Of a stretch of DNA of 8,031 nt, positions 1 to 4,988 are shown one piece after another. The notes beneath the pieces were generated by a model. It saw nothing but the letters and a program-made list of their open reading frames with translations. It had not been told where the DNA came from and did not search any database. The DNA comes from an uncultured Oscillospiraceae bacterium (GTDB lineage: Bacteria > Bacillota > Clostridia > Oscillospirales > Oscillospiraceae). The stretch lies in assembly GCA_900758315.1 (NCBI GenBank), contig CAAERF010000134.1:1-8031 (forward strand), in the 5' to 3' direction. The position numbers and the translations under genes were made by a program. Positions within the stretch are counted from its first letter, which is position 1, and each line of letters opens with the position of its first letter.

Positions 1-539
1 ATGGCAATTTTCAGTTTTGCTTTCCAGCTCTTGCCCTTTTTCTGTGCGTCCCACTCGGCATAGGTCTTGCCTTTGTCCTTGCCGGGCTTTACCACAGACA
101 GGCCGTATTCCTTACACAGCCGGTCGCTGGTGCGCCGGATAAAGGCGTAGGTCTGGCGGTTGGAAATGTACTTGCGCTGGTTCGCCATATCCACGGCGCA
201 GAAAATGATGTGGTTATGCAGGTGGCCCTTGTCGATATGGGTAGTAATCACATAGGGGTACTTGCCTTGCAGCACTTCATCGGCAAGCTGCCGCCCGATC
301 TCATGGGCCTGCTCCGCCGTGGTTTCCCCCGGTTCAAAGGCTTGTATCAGGTGGTGGGCCAGATTGTTGCCCTTTTGGTACGCCTGATCTAACAGCATTT
401 GAAATTCAATATCCGCCGTTTCATAGGAACAGCCATAGGAAGAAACGAACAGCTTTTCATCGGTCTTGTCCGGGTTCTCGATGTAGTCCAGCGCCTTTTT
501 CAGCGTTGACTTGATAGGATGGATCTTTGTAACTGCCAT
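1..539 (-). CDS. MobP-type relaxase (MobA/VirD2 family), N-terminal part, truncated by window edge
   Basis: DNA-nicking relaxase that cleaves oriT and pilots the transferred strand during conjugation. The first 179 residues are visible; the rest lies left of the window. Seen: a conserved Tyr at residue 19 (context ALDYIENPDKT), the usual nucleophile position of this family; the motif II-like stretch AHHLIQAF at 61-68; and the metal-binding histidine motif HIDKGHLHNHI at 101-111, with His106, His108 and His110 as likely ligands. Together these are diagnostic of the PF03432 relaxase domain. The ATG at 539 was chosen because MAVTKIHPIKS is the usual N-terminus. It overlaps the 3' end of mobC by 40 bp, implying translational coupling. 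Only a weak G-run (AAGGGGGCG) precedes it as ribosome binding site. The context is the mobilisation module of a Tn1549-like ICE. Confidence 0.93.
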   Translation of the reverse strand, partial: MAVTKIHPIKSTLKKALDYIENPDKTDEKLFVSSYGCSYETADIEFQMLLDQAYQKGNNLAHHLIQAFEPGETTAEQAHEIGRQLADEVLQGKYPYVITTHIDKGHLHNHIIFCAVDMANQRKYISNRQTYAFIRRTSDRLCKEYGLSVVKPGKDKGKTYAEWDAQKKGKSWKAKLKIA

Positions 540-829
540 ATCTGTGCCAGCGCCCCCTTGATGTCCTCCAAGTCCTGCGCGTACACAGTCCCGGTACTGT
601 TGATACGCCTTGCAATCTGGTTGATGTTGACGCCGATCTTTTGCAACTCTGCGGTCTGCGCCCGGATAGGTCCGGTGTCGATATGGACGATATAGCCGTC
701 AATCAGCATTTTCCGGGCGTAGGCAGAAAAGTTCTTTGTGCCAAGCTGGGCCATCTTCTGCTGGATCAGCACCCGTTCCTCCGGCGTCACCGGGACGCGC
801 AGCACAAACTTCCGTTTTCGGTTTGCCAC
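500..829 (-). CDS. mobC: MobC-family relaxosome accessory protein
   Basis: Small DNA-binding relaxosome protein that helps the relaxase open oriT. The product has 109 residues. The N-terminus (ANRKRKFVLRVPVTPEER) fits a basic ribbon-helix-helix start. The C-terminal half carries the MobC signature IGVNINQIARRINSTG (about 66-81), typical of PF05713. The frame is open from an ATG at 847, but the ATG lies upstream of a strong GGAGGTGAGAAA. That ribosome binding site is well placed for the GTG at 829, so GTG is the likely start. The gene ends inside the relaxase start region (40 bp overlap). The candidate oriT lies immediately upstream, as expected for mobC-relaxase operons. The family is confident; the start choice is an inference from the ribosome binding site. 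Confidence 0.93.
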   Translation of the reverse strand: MANRKRKFVLRVPVTPEERVLIQQKMAQLGTKNFSAYARKMLIDGYIVHIDTGPIRAQTAELQKIGVNINQIARRINSTGTVYAQDLEDIKGALAQIWQLQRSILSSQR

Positions 830-855
830 TTTCTCACCTCCATTCATTCAGGGGT

Positions 856-924
856 TTGGGGACTTCCCCAAGATACAAACGGGAAGCCGTTTGCCGGGAG
901 TGTGGCTACACTCCCTATGCTTGC
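856..924. other. Candidate oriT: three consecutive perfect hairpins upstream of mobC
   Basis: Three perfect inverted repeats follow each other almost without gaps. TTGGGG/CCCCAA is at 856-861 and 866-871, loop ACTT. CAAACGG/CCGTTTG is at 876-882 and 887-893, loop GAAG. GGGAGTGT/ACACTCCC is at 896-903 and 908-915, loop GGCT. The last is followed at once by TATGCTTGC (916-924), a plausible nic region. Location just upstream of mobC and the relaxase is the classical oriT position. The repeats are seen directly; the oriT role is inferred. Confidence 0.55.
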
Positions 925-1005
925 TGTCTTTGTTCTTTTTCCCCTAAAAAGCGTTCTGACCCCAAAGAAATACCCGCAAAATCCCGTTTTTTCCGAAAAC
1001 CGCAC

Positions 1006-1036
1006 AAAAAAAGAGAGGGCGCAGCCTTGCGTCCTC
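1006..1036 (-). terminator. Rho-independent terminator (second of a tandem pair, minus strand)
   Basis: Arms GAGGGCGCA (1015-1023) and TGCGTCCTC (1028-1036) form a 9-bp stem with one G-U pair and a GCCT loop. Read on the minus strand, the stem is followed by a seven-T run (complement of 1006-1012). It backs up the terminator at 1039-1070 and would keep repressor transcripts out of the oriT/mob region. Confidence 0.7.
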
Positions 1037-1038
1037 CC

Positions 1039-1070
1039 AAAAACAAAACAGAGGGTTGTCATGCACCCTC
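1039..1070 (-). terminator. Rho-independent terminator of the HTH repressor gene
   Basis: Arms GAGGGT (1051-1056) and ACCCTC (1065-1070) enclose an 8-nt loop. On the minus strand a T-rich run (complement of the A-rich 1039-1050) follows. The stem-loop contains the stop codon of the HTH gene at 1059-1061, so the terminator begins inside the coding sequence. Confidence 0.7.
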
Positions 1071-1427
1071 CGTTTCGTCATTCTTCTGTTGAATTTGAAT
1101 GGCCCCGTCAATCGCGCCCTCGATGATCGGCAGAAATTCTTCCGGGCAGAGTTTCAGCTTGTGGCTGACCCGCTGCCGCTGTGCGCTTTCCTCCCGCATG
1201 ATCTCCGGGTTAAAATACCGTTCCACGGGAAGCCCGCAGATTTTGATAAGCTGTATGATAACCGGCAGGCTGGGAATCGTGCCGTCATTTTCGATGTTGG
1301 CAAGATAGCGCCAGTCGATATTGACCTGTTCCGCCAGCGTCTTACGCGATAACTGCTTGACTTTCCGCGCCGCTTTTACATCCGCGCCGAAAGTTTCAAA
1401 GCCGGGACAATCTTTGATATTTGCCAT
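1059..1427 (-). CDS. Tn916 ORF9-like HTH (Xre/Cro family) transcriptional repressor
   Basis: Predicted DNA-binding regulator of the element, 122 residues from the ATG at 1427 (MANIKDCPGFETFG). An HTH_3-type domain spans roughly residues 14-70 and includes LSRKTLAEQVNIDWRYLANI and ENDGTIPSLPVIIQL. This matches the pattern of Tn916 ORF9 (FGLAIKEAR...IDPRYLTNIENKG...PSL), a repressor of the ORF7/ORF8 transfer regulators. The C-terminal part (residues 71-122) is charged and unassigned. The frame extends to a TTG at 1469, but the ATG gives the expected N-terminus; only a weak GGTGG precedes it. In Tn916 the ORF9 gene sits beside ORF7. Here it lies beside mobC, with the AT-rich cargo between it and the sigma gene. 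A 9-bp inverted repeat overlaps its start codon and may be its own operator. Confidence 0.85.
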   Translation of the reverse strand: MANIKDCPGFETFGADVKAARKVKQLSRKTLAEQVNIDWRYLANIENDGTIPSLPVIIQLIKICGLPVERYFNPEIMREESAQRQRVSHKLKLCPEEFLPIIEGAIDGAIQIQQKNDETEGA

Positions 1428-1486
1428 ATAGCACCACCCATCTACATTGTATATTTCATATTTTCTCAATGGAATGTTGCTATATG
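1425..1486. promoter_or_regulatory. Inverted repeat CATATAGCA / TGCTATATG flanking the repressor start (possible operator)
   Basis: CATATAGCA at 1425-1433 and its exact reverse complement TGCTATATG at 1478-1486 are separated by 44 bp. The first copy contains the start codon of the minus-strand HTH gene. Paired distant half-sites at a repressor's own start suggest autoregulation. This is inference: 9 bp in AT-rich DNA could arise by chance. Confidence 0.25.
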
Positions 1487-1522
1487 CAGGAAGATTAAAT
1501 TTTATAATTCATATTATGTTTC

Positions 1523-1551
1523 TTGCATTGTACGAGATACAAAACTATAAT
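1523..1551 (+). promoter_or_regulatory. Sigma-A-type promoter reading into the decayed HTH gene
   Basis: TTGCAT (1523-1528), a 17-bp spacer and a perfect TATAAT (1546-1551) face right. The start point would be near 1558, just before the ATG of the pseudogene at 1572. It now leads toward vanR about 280 bp away, so it might supply basal transcription to vanRS. Confidence 0.5.
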
Positions 1552-1571
1552 ATACTTTGTAGAAATGTAAA

Positions 1572-1736
1572 ATGGACTATATGATATTGAAAGAGGATGC
1601 AAAAAAATGAGGGAACATTTCGGAAGATAGATTATTTGTGTATTACAAGACATATACCTGATTTGGTGAACATGCAACATGTCTGATTTATTCCTCAAGA
1701 ATCGGGAAAACCAGCAGATAGATGGAAAAAGCATAG
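1572..1736 (+). pseudogene. Decayed small excisionase/MerR-like HTH protein
   Basis: The reading starts MDYMILKEDAKK at 1572 and hits TGA at 1608. Removing one A from the TGAGGGA at 1608-1614 restores KKWGTFRKIDYLC and the frame continues as RHIPDLVNMQHV. A second TGA (1684-1686) then falls exactly where this family has a conserved Trp. The frame resumes as FIPQESGKPADRWKKH. The restored protein, about 55 residues, has the layout of small ICE-borne HTH proteins (KEAA.KWG...R.P.A....W.IP...KPAD.R). Its 3' end runs into the VanR boxes of the vanR promoter. No good ribosome binding site precedes the ATG. One indel and one nonsense change point to a dead gene. The family assignment is from remembered consensus. 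Confidence 0.6.
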
Positions 1737-1803
1737 TCTTAGAGAAATCTTAATATTTTCTCATTTTAAAAACAATATGTAAAAACCTGTAATTTGATAT
1801 AAT
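1737..1803 (+). promoter_or_regulatory. vanR promoter with tandem VanR-like boxes
   Basis: Direct 11-bp repeats TCTTAGAGAAA (1737-1747) and TCTTAATATTT (1748-1758) precede a perfect TATAAT at 1798-1803. A weaker third copy, TCTCATTTTAA, follows at 1759-1769. The -35 position for a 17-bp spacer is ATATGT, far from TTGACA, as expected of an activator-dependent promoter. Tandem 10-11 bp half-sites are the usual target of OmpR-family regulators. The vanZ promoter has the same geometry. This supports autoactivation by phospho-VanR. Confidence 0.6.
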
Positions 1804-1835
1804 AAAGTTTATACCCTACGAAAGGAGAAAAGTTT

Positions 1836-2537
1836 ATGCCTGATAGAATACTTCTTGTTGATGATGAAATTGAAATCGCTGACTTAATCGAGATCTATCT
1901 TAAAAACGAAAATTATACTGTTTTCAAGTTTTATACAGCGAAAGAAGCTCTTGACTGTATTAACACCACCACTCTTGATCTTGCTATTTTAGATATTATG
2001 CTACCCGATATGAATGGCCTTGCATTATGCCAGCGAATAAGGGAGCATCATCACTTTCCTATTATCATGTTGACGGCGAAGAACGAGGAAACAGACAAGA
2101 TCACAGGCCTTACTCTCGGTGCAGATGATTACATTACAAAACCTTTTCGTCCTCTTGAAGTAATCGCAAGAGTAAAGGCACAGTTGCGCCGATACAAAAA
2201 ATACAATCCAACACATTCGGATGATAGTACAGGTGAAGTGCTTTCCCATTCTGGACTTGTAATGAATATAAAGACACACGAATGTTTGTTGAATGAACAG
2301 CCTCTTGTACTAACCCCTACTGAGTTTTCTATATTACAATTTCTGTTAGAGCATAAGGGAAATGTGGTTAGTTCGGAAGAACTGTTTCACCATATTTGGA
2401 AAAATGAATATTACAGTAAAAAAAACAATACAATTACAGTTCATATTCGCCATTTGCGTGAAAAAATGAAGGATAGCTTTGATGAACCAAGGTACATAAA
2501 AACGATTTGGGGGTGTGGATATAAAATTGAAAAATAA
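1836..2537 (+). CDS. vanR: VanR-type response regulator (OmpR/PhoB family)
   Basis: Cytoplasmic transcription activator of a glycopeptide-resistance two-component system, 233 residues, close to VanR-A in length and sequence. The receiver domain (about 3-117) has the acidic pair Asp9/Asp10, phospho-acceptor Asp53 (LAILDIMLPD), Thr80 and Lys102 (ITKPFRP). The winged-helix effector domain (about 135-233) includes LTPTEFSIL, NNTITVHIRHLREKM and the terminal WGCGYKIEK. AAAGGAG at 1821-1827 sits 8 nt before the ATG. The gene overlaps vanS by 23 bp, as in the vanA cluster. Phospho-VanR is expected to activate its own promoter and the one ahead of vanZ. Base use is much more AT-rich than the mob and int genes, indicating separate ancestry. 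The vanA-type subgroup is recognised from memory; the exact class (A, F, M or other) was not determined. Confidence 0.93.
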   Translation: MPDRILLVDDEIEIADLIEIYLKNENYTVFKFYTAKEALDCINTTTLDLAILDIMLPDMNGLALCQRIREHHHFPIIMLTAKNEETDKITGLTLGADDYITKPFRPLEVIARVKAQLRRYKKYNPTHSDDSTGEVLSHSGLVMNIKTHECLLNEQPLVLTPTEFSILQFLLEHKGNVVSSEELFHHIWKNEYYSKKNNTITVHIRHLREKMKDSFDEPRYIKTIWGCGYKIEK

Positions 2538-3612
2538 ATTTTTTGAACAAGAAAGAGATTTGCAAGTATTATATCGCAAATTATTTTTCCAGATGGTCAT
2601 AGTCGCTATTCTATATACCGTAATAGGAATTGCTGCATACATTGGTATTCGACAAATACTTGAACACATTGAAATTTTTTATAGTCTTGTAAACTGGATA
2701 GAAGTCAATAGAGTGATTGGATTTTTTACTTATATCATAGTTGGATATATAATCATTCTTATTTACTTTTGGAAAAAGCCATTTAGCTATCTAAATGATG
2801 TATTGATTGCCACTTCCAGTATGTATGGACAAGAAAATAAAATGATAACTTTACCATCGCAGTTAAAGACGATTGAAAACTATTTGAATGAATTACGGTC
2901 AGATATTCAAGAAAGCAAAACGGCAGCGTTAAATGCTGAACAACGAAAAAACGATATGATCTCCTTTCTAGCACATGACTTAAAAACTCCTTTAACTTCA
3001 ATAATCGGTTATTTGAGCTTGCTAAATGATACACCAGATATGTCTAAGGAGGAAAAAGCAAAATGTGTGCATGTTTCTATTGAGAAAGCTCAACGATTGG
3101 AGGAAATGATCAACGAGTTTTTTGATATTACCCGTTATAATTTGCATCAAGTTGAGCTTGAAAAGGAAATAATTGACTTATACTATATGTTTGTTCAACT
3201 TTCAGATGAATTCTATCCACTCTTATCAGAACATGGAAATACTATACAGCTATTAGCAGATGAAGATTTGACGGTATATGCTGATCCAGTTAAACTTGCG
3301 AGGGTATTTAATAATATTCTAAAAAATGCAATTTATTACAGTTATCCAGATACAGAAATTATTGTCAGCGGAAAAAAAGTACAAGCAAATATTGTTATCA
3401 CTTTTCAAAATCAAGGTAAAACCATACCGCAACAAAAGCTGGTGGCACTATTTGATAAGTTTTTCCGTCTTGATGATGCACGCACTTCCAATACAGGGGG
3501 AACGGGATTAGGACTGGCGATTGCAAAAGATATTGTTAATTTACATGGTGGCAATATTACAGCGGAAAGTCAGGACGAAATTACAATTTTTACTATTACA
3601 CTTCCTTCATAA
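2515..3612 (+). CDS. vanS: VanS-type sensor histidine kinase
   Basis: Membrane sensor kinase partner of VanR, 365 residues. Two transmembrane helices (about 25-48 and 68-86) flank a short outer loop of about 20 residues, the small-sensor layout of VanS-A. The dimerisation/phospho-acceptor motif FLAHDLKTPLTSIIGYLSLL carries His154. The ATPase domain shows the N box FNNILKNA (265-272), F box LFDKFFRLD (312-320) and G2 box GGTGLGLAIAKDI (328-340). The G1 box is reduced to FQNQGKTIP, as I recall for VanS-A. The GTG start at 2515 lies inside vanR, before its stop. It gives DIKLKNK, matching the VIKLKNK start of VanS-A. GGGGG immediately precedes it. The stimulus is inferred to be glycopeptide or cell-wall perturbation. 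The kinase appears intact. Confidence 0.92.
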   Translation: MDIKLKNKFFEQERDLQVLYRKLFFQMVIVAILYTVIGIAAYIGIRQILEHIEIFYSLVNWIEVNRVIGFFTYIIVGYIIILIYFWKKPFSYLNDVLIATSSMYGQENKMITLPSQLKTIENYLNELRSDIQESKTAALNAEQRKNDMISFLAHDLKTPLTSIIGYLSLLNDTPDMSKEEKAKCVHVSIEKAQRLEEMINEFFDITRYNLHQVELEKEIIDLYYMFVQLSDEFYPLLSEHGNTIQLLADEDLTVYADPVKLARVFNNILKNAIYYSYPDTEIIVSGKKVQANIVITFQNQGKTIPQQKLVALFDKFFRLDDARTSNTGGTGLGLAIAKDIVNLHGGNITAESQDEITIFTITLPS

Positions 3613-3628
3613 TCAAACATCAATGTTC

Positions 3629-3695
3629 CCTTAGGATTTTCTTAGGAAATCATCAACTAACACTTAAAGTTTGAATAACTCCTATTGGCTATAAT
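3629..3695 (+). promoter_or_regulatory. vanZ promoter with tandem VanR-like boxes (P_H-like)
   Basis: CCTTAGGATTT (3629-3639) and TCTTAGGAAAT (3640-3650) repeat with an 11-bp period. A TATAAT lies at 3690-3695. From first box to -10 is 61 bp, identical to the vanR promoter. The -35 position (AAGTTT, 3667-3672) is non-consensus. The core also resembles the VanR-A site as I remember it (TCGTANGAAATT). In vanA clusters the promoter after vanS drives vanH; here it leads straight to vanZ. Confidence 0.65.
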
Positions 3696-3719
3696 ATTGC
3701 TAATAGGAGTTGTTTTATT
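3677..3719 (+). terminator. Hairpin after vanS enclosing the vanZ -10 box (weak terminator and/or operator)
   Basis: AACTCCTATTGGC (3677-3689) pairs with GCTAATAGGAGTT (3699-3711): 13 bp with one G-U pair. The loop is TATAATATT. GTTTTATT follows. It could end the vanRS transcript. Because the loop is the -10 of the vanZ promoter, the same inverted repeat could also be a protein site. The stem is AT-rich, so terminator strength is doubtful. Confidence 0.45.
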
Positions 3720-3740
3720 GATTAAAGGAGGTTAATAAAT

Positions 3741-4355
3741 ATGTCTATTATGGAAATTTTAATTCGCTCAATAAGTGGGTACATTTTTATCATTCCGGGA
3801 ATTATATTGTATTTTGGGGCATTAAGAAAATCTGCAAAAAGACAAATACTACTTCATATTACAACAGCATTTATATTTTGCTATTACCTGATTGGTATTT
3901 TGACAATGACAGGTATTGGCAAGCTGAAAGCATTTGAACCAACATTAGTACTTGTTCCTTTTCGAGATATGATAAGCGGGCCGATAGATACTATACTAAA
4001 TATTATTCTATTTGTCCCACTGGGATTTTTCCTACCGTTACTGTATAAGAAATATGGGCATATTGGCAGTGTTGCATTGGTTAGTTTTCTTTTGTCACTA
4101 TCTATTGAAATTGTCCAGATGTTCGGTAGAGGAGCGACAGATATAAATGATTTAATAACGAATACGGTTGGGGCGTGTTTAGGATTTTTTATTTATCAGT
4201 TATTATCTAAATTGGTTTCAAAAGAATTATGTAGAAAATTTCAATCCTATAATATCAATGAGGGAACAGAATTATTATTCTTTATAATCTACTCATTTGT
4301 AATTATGGTCACAATCCAGCCTATAATCATTAGCACTTTATTTCATTTAGCTTAA
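3741..4355 (+). CDS. vanZ: VanZ-family membrane protein (putative teicoplanin-resistance determinant)
   Basis: Integral membrane protein of 204 residues. The VanZ signature is present: LVPFRDM (71-77), NIILFVPLGFFLPL (87-100) and, after SIEIVQMF, GATDINDLITNTVGACLG (131-148). Hydrophobic segments lie near 8-26, 39-57, 83-103, 108-126, 138-156 and 176-196, suggesting up to six helices. VanZ-A gives low-level teicoplanin resistance by an incompletely understood mechanism. It does so without D-Ala-D-Lac precursors. AAAGGAGG at 3724-3731 is well spaced from the ATG. VanR-type boxes upstream indicate control by the neighbouring VanRS. It is longer than VanZ-A (161 residues, from memory), mostly through N- and C-terminal hydrophobic stretches. 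Other VanZ-like proteins are of unknown function, so the resistance role is inference, strengthened by vanRS. Confidence 0.85.
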   Translation: MSIMEILIRSISGYIFIIPGIILYFGALRKSAKRQILLHITTAFIFCYYLIGILTMTGIGKLKAFEPTLVLVPFRDMISGPIDTILNIILFVPLGFFLPLLYKKYGHIGSVALVSFLLSLSIEIVQMFGRGATDINDLITNTVGACLGFFIYQLLSKLVSKELCRKFQSYNINEGTELLFFIIYSFVIMVTIQPIIISTLFHLA

Positions 4356-4371
4356 TATATATACTGTTTCC

Positions 4372-4431
4372 CTGAATGCGACTACCGGCGCAGCAGCGTT
4401 CCGCTTTTACTACAAACAAGGAAAAGGTTGA
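4372..4431 (+). pseudogene. Orphan C-terminal coding remnant at the cassette junction
   Basis: Base composition rises abruptly just after the AT-rich end of the vanZ region. An open frame reads LNATTGAAAFRFYYKQGKG and stops at TGA 4429-4431. There is no start codon or ribosome binding site. The text looks like the 3' end of an ICE gene whose body was replaced when the AT-rich cassette arrived. I do not recognise the parent family. It may be fortuitous. Confidence 0.3.
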
Positions 4432-4476
4432 ATAGAAAATAGGTATTATCCACTTAGAAAATATGGAGATAAAAAT

Positions 4477-4653
4477 ATGATGTATAGGACAGAATTATTA
4501 GAAGAAATTACTGTCGAAAATGCAACAGTGAAAATCAATGCCAAAATAGAGGAAATGGAAAAGGAAAGCTATCGTCTTGTCACAATGTCATTTTGGGGAA
4601 CCGAAAGGGCTGTATTGGTTTTCAAAAAGGGATTAAAGGGCAGTTTGCTTTAA
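4477..4653 (+). CDS. Unrecognised small protein (58 residues)
   Basis: The ORF begins MMYRTELLEEITVEN and continues through KINAKIEEMEKESYRLVTM to SFWGTERAVLVFKK and a short basic tail. GGAG at 4465-4468 lies 8 nt before the first ATG; a second ATG follows directly. The middle is charged and probably helical. The end alternates hydrophobic and polar residues in beta fashion. The pattern (helix, then 'YRLVTM...GTE.AVLVF') recalls compact DUF4177-like proteins, but I cannot confirm that. It lies 46 bp beyond the orphan coding tail and ahead of the leader region. It is not obviously part of the van cassette and carries no resistance motif. A sensible composition and good ribosome binding site argue that it is real. 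Its function is unknown. Confidence 0.5.
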   Translation: MMYRTELLEEITVENATVKINAKIEEMEKESYRLVTMSFWGTERAVLVFKKGLKGSLL

Positions 4654-4768
4654 TATGTAGCTATCTAAATTGAAAATTACTCATTCTAAATTAACATCAG
4701 AGCTAACTTATGGAAAAAGAAACAAACAAGTAAGCATAATATCATTTGCAAAACATCGGTATTTTATA

Positions 4769-4804
4769 TTAGCTGATGTGGAATCCTACACCAGCTAAAT
4801 TTTG
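4769..4804 (+). terminator. Stem-loop with U-run, probable terminator after the cargo
   Basis: TTAGCTGATGTGG (4769-4781) pairs with CTACACCAGCTAA (4786-4798). One A-C mismatch and one G-U pair are present and the loop is AATC. ATTTTG follows. It would separate transcription of vanZ and the small ORF from the downstream regulatory leader. Confidence 0.5.
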
Positions 4805-4817
4805 AATATCTCAACAT

Positions 4818-4860
4818 CTGCCTCCACAGCGGGGAAAAGAAAAAAACCGCTGGCAGGCAG
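4818..4860. other. Long imperfect hairpin in the leader region
   Basis: CTGCCT (4818-4823) plus CAGCGG (4827-4832) pair with CCGCTG (4847-4852) plus AGGCAG (4855-4860). A small internal loop interrupts the stem. The 14-nt loop is purine-only and A-rich (GGAAAAGAAAAAAA). There is no terminal U-run, so it is not a plain terminator. It is the first structure of the multi-hairpin leader upstream of the transfer regulators. Confidence 0.4.
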
Positions 4861-4891
4861 ATCATTTCCCATGCAAACCTACATAGCTGAT

Positions 4892-4930
4892 ACGGCGGTT
4901 TTGAGTAGATCAAGGCCGCCGTTTCTTTTT
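4892..4930 (+). terminator. Strong Rho-independent terminator/attenuator
   Basis: ACGGCGGTTTTGA (4892-4904) pairs with TCAAGGCCGCCGT (4910-4922): 13 bp, including two U-G pairs, with loop GTAGA. A run TTTCTTTTT (4922-4930) follows. It reads rightward, ahead of the small ORF at 4986 and the sigma-like gene. Either it ends upstream transcripts or it acts as an attenuator. Confidence 0.75.
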
Positions 4931-4959
4931 GCTTCGACGACCCCTGCACCGTGTTCTGG

Positions 4960-4988
4960 CATGGCGGCTTTAGGAGGGAGCCGCCATG
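4960..4988 (+). promoter_or_regulatory. Hairpin presenting a Shine-Dalgarno in its loop and hiding an ATG in its stem
   Basis: CATGGCGGCT (4960-4969) and AGCCGCCATG (4979-4988) form a perfect 10-bp stem. The loop TTAGGAGGG contains AGGAGG (4972-4977). The ATG at 4986-4988 is the start of a 35-codon ORF and lies in the right arm, so folding would block initiation. Confidence 0.5.

Noticed and set aside
1572..1700. TGA read as Trp (recoded genetic code) to explain two TGAs at Trp positions
   Set aside because: A frameshift is also needed, and nearby intact genes end with TGA (mobC, the ORF9-like repressor, the ORF8-like gene). Gene decay is the simpler reading.
4769..4798. Inverted repeat as one end of an insertion sequence
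   Set aside because: No transposase or matching second end was found. A terminator explains the stem and following Ts.
4879..4962. Minus-strand 27-codon ORF (MPEHGAGVVEAKRNGG...) in the leader
   Set aside because: It has no Shine-Dalgarno sequence on that strand and lies opposite strong plus-strand hairpins. Its reading looks like a by-product of the palindromes. It deserves a conservation check but is not supported as a gene.
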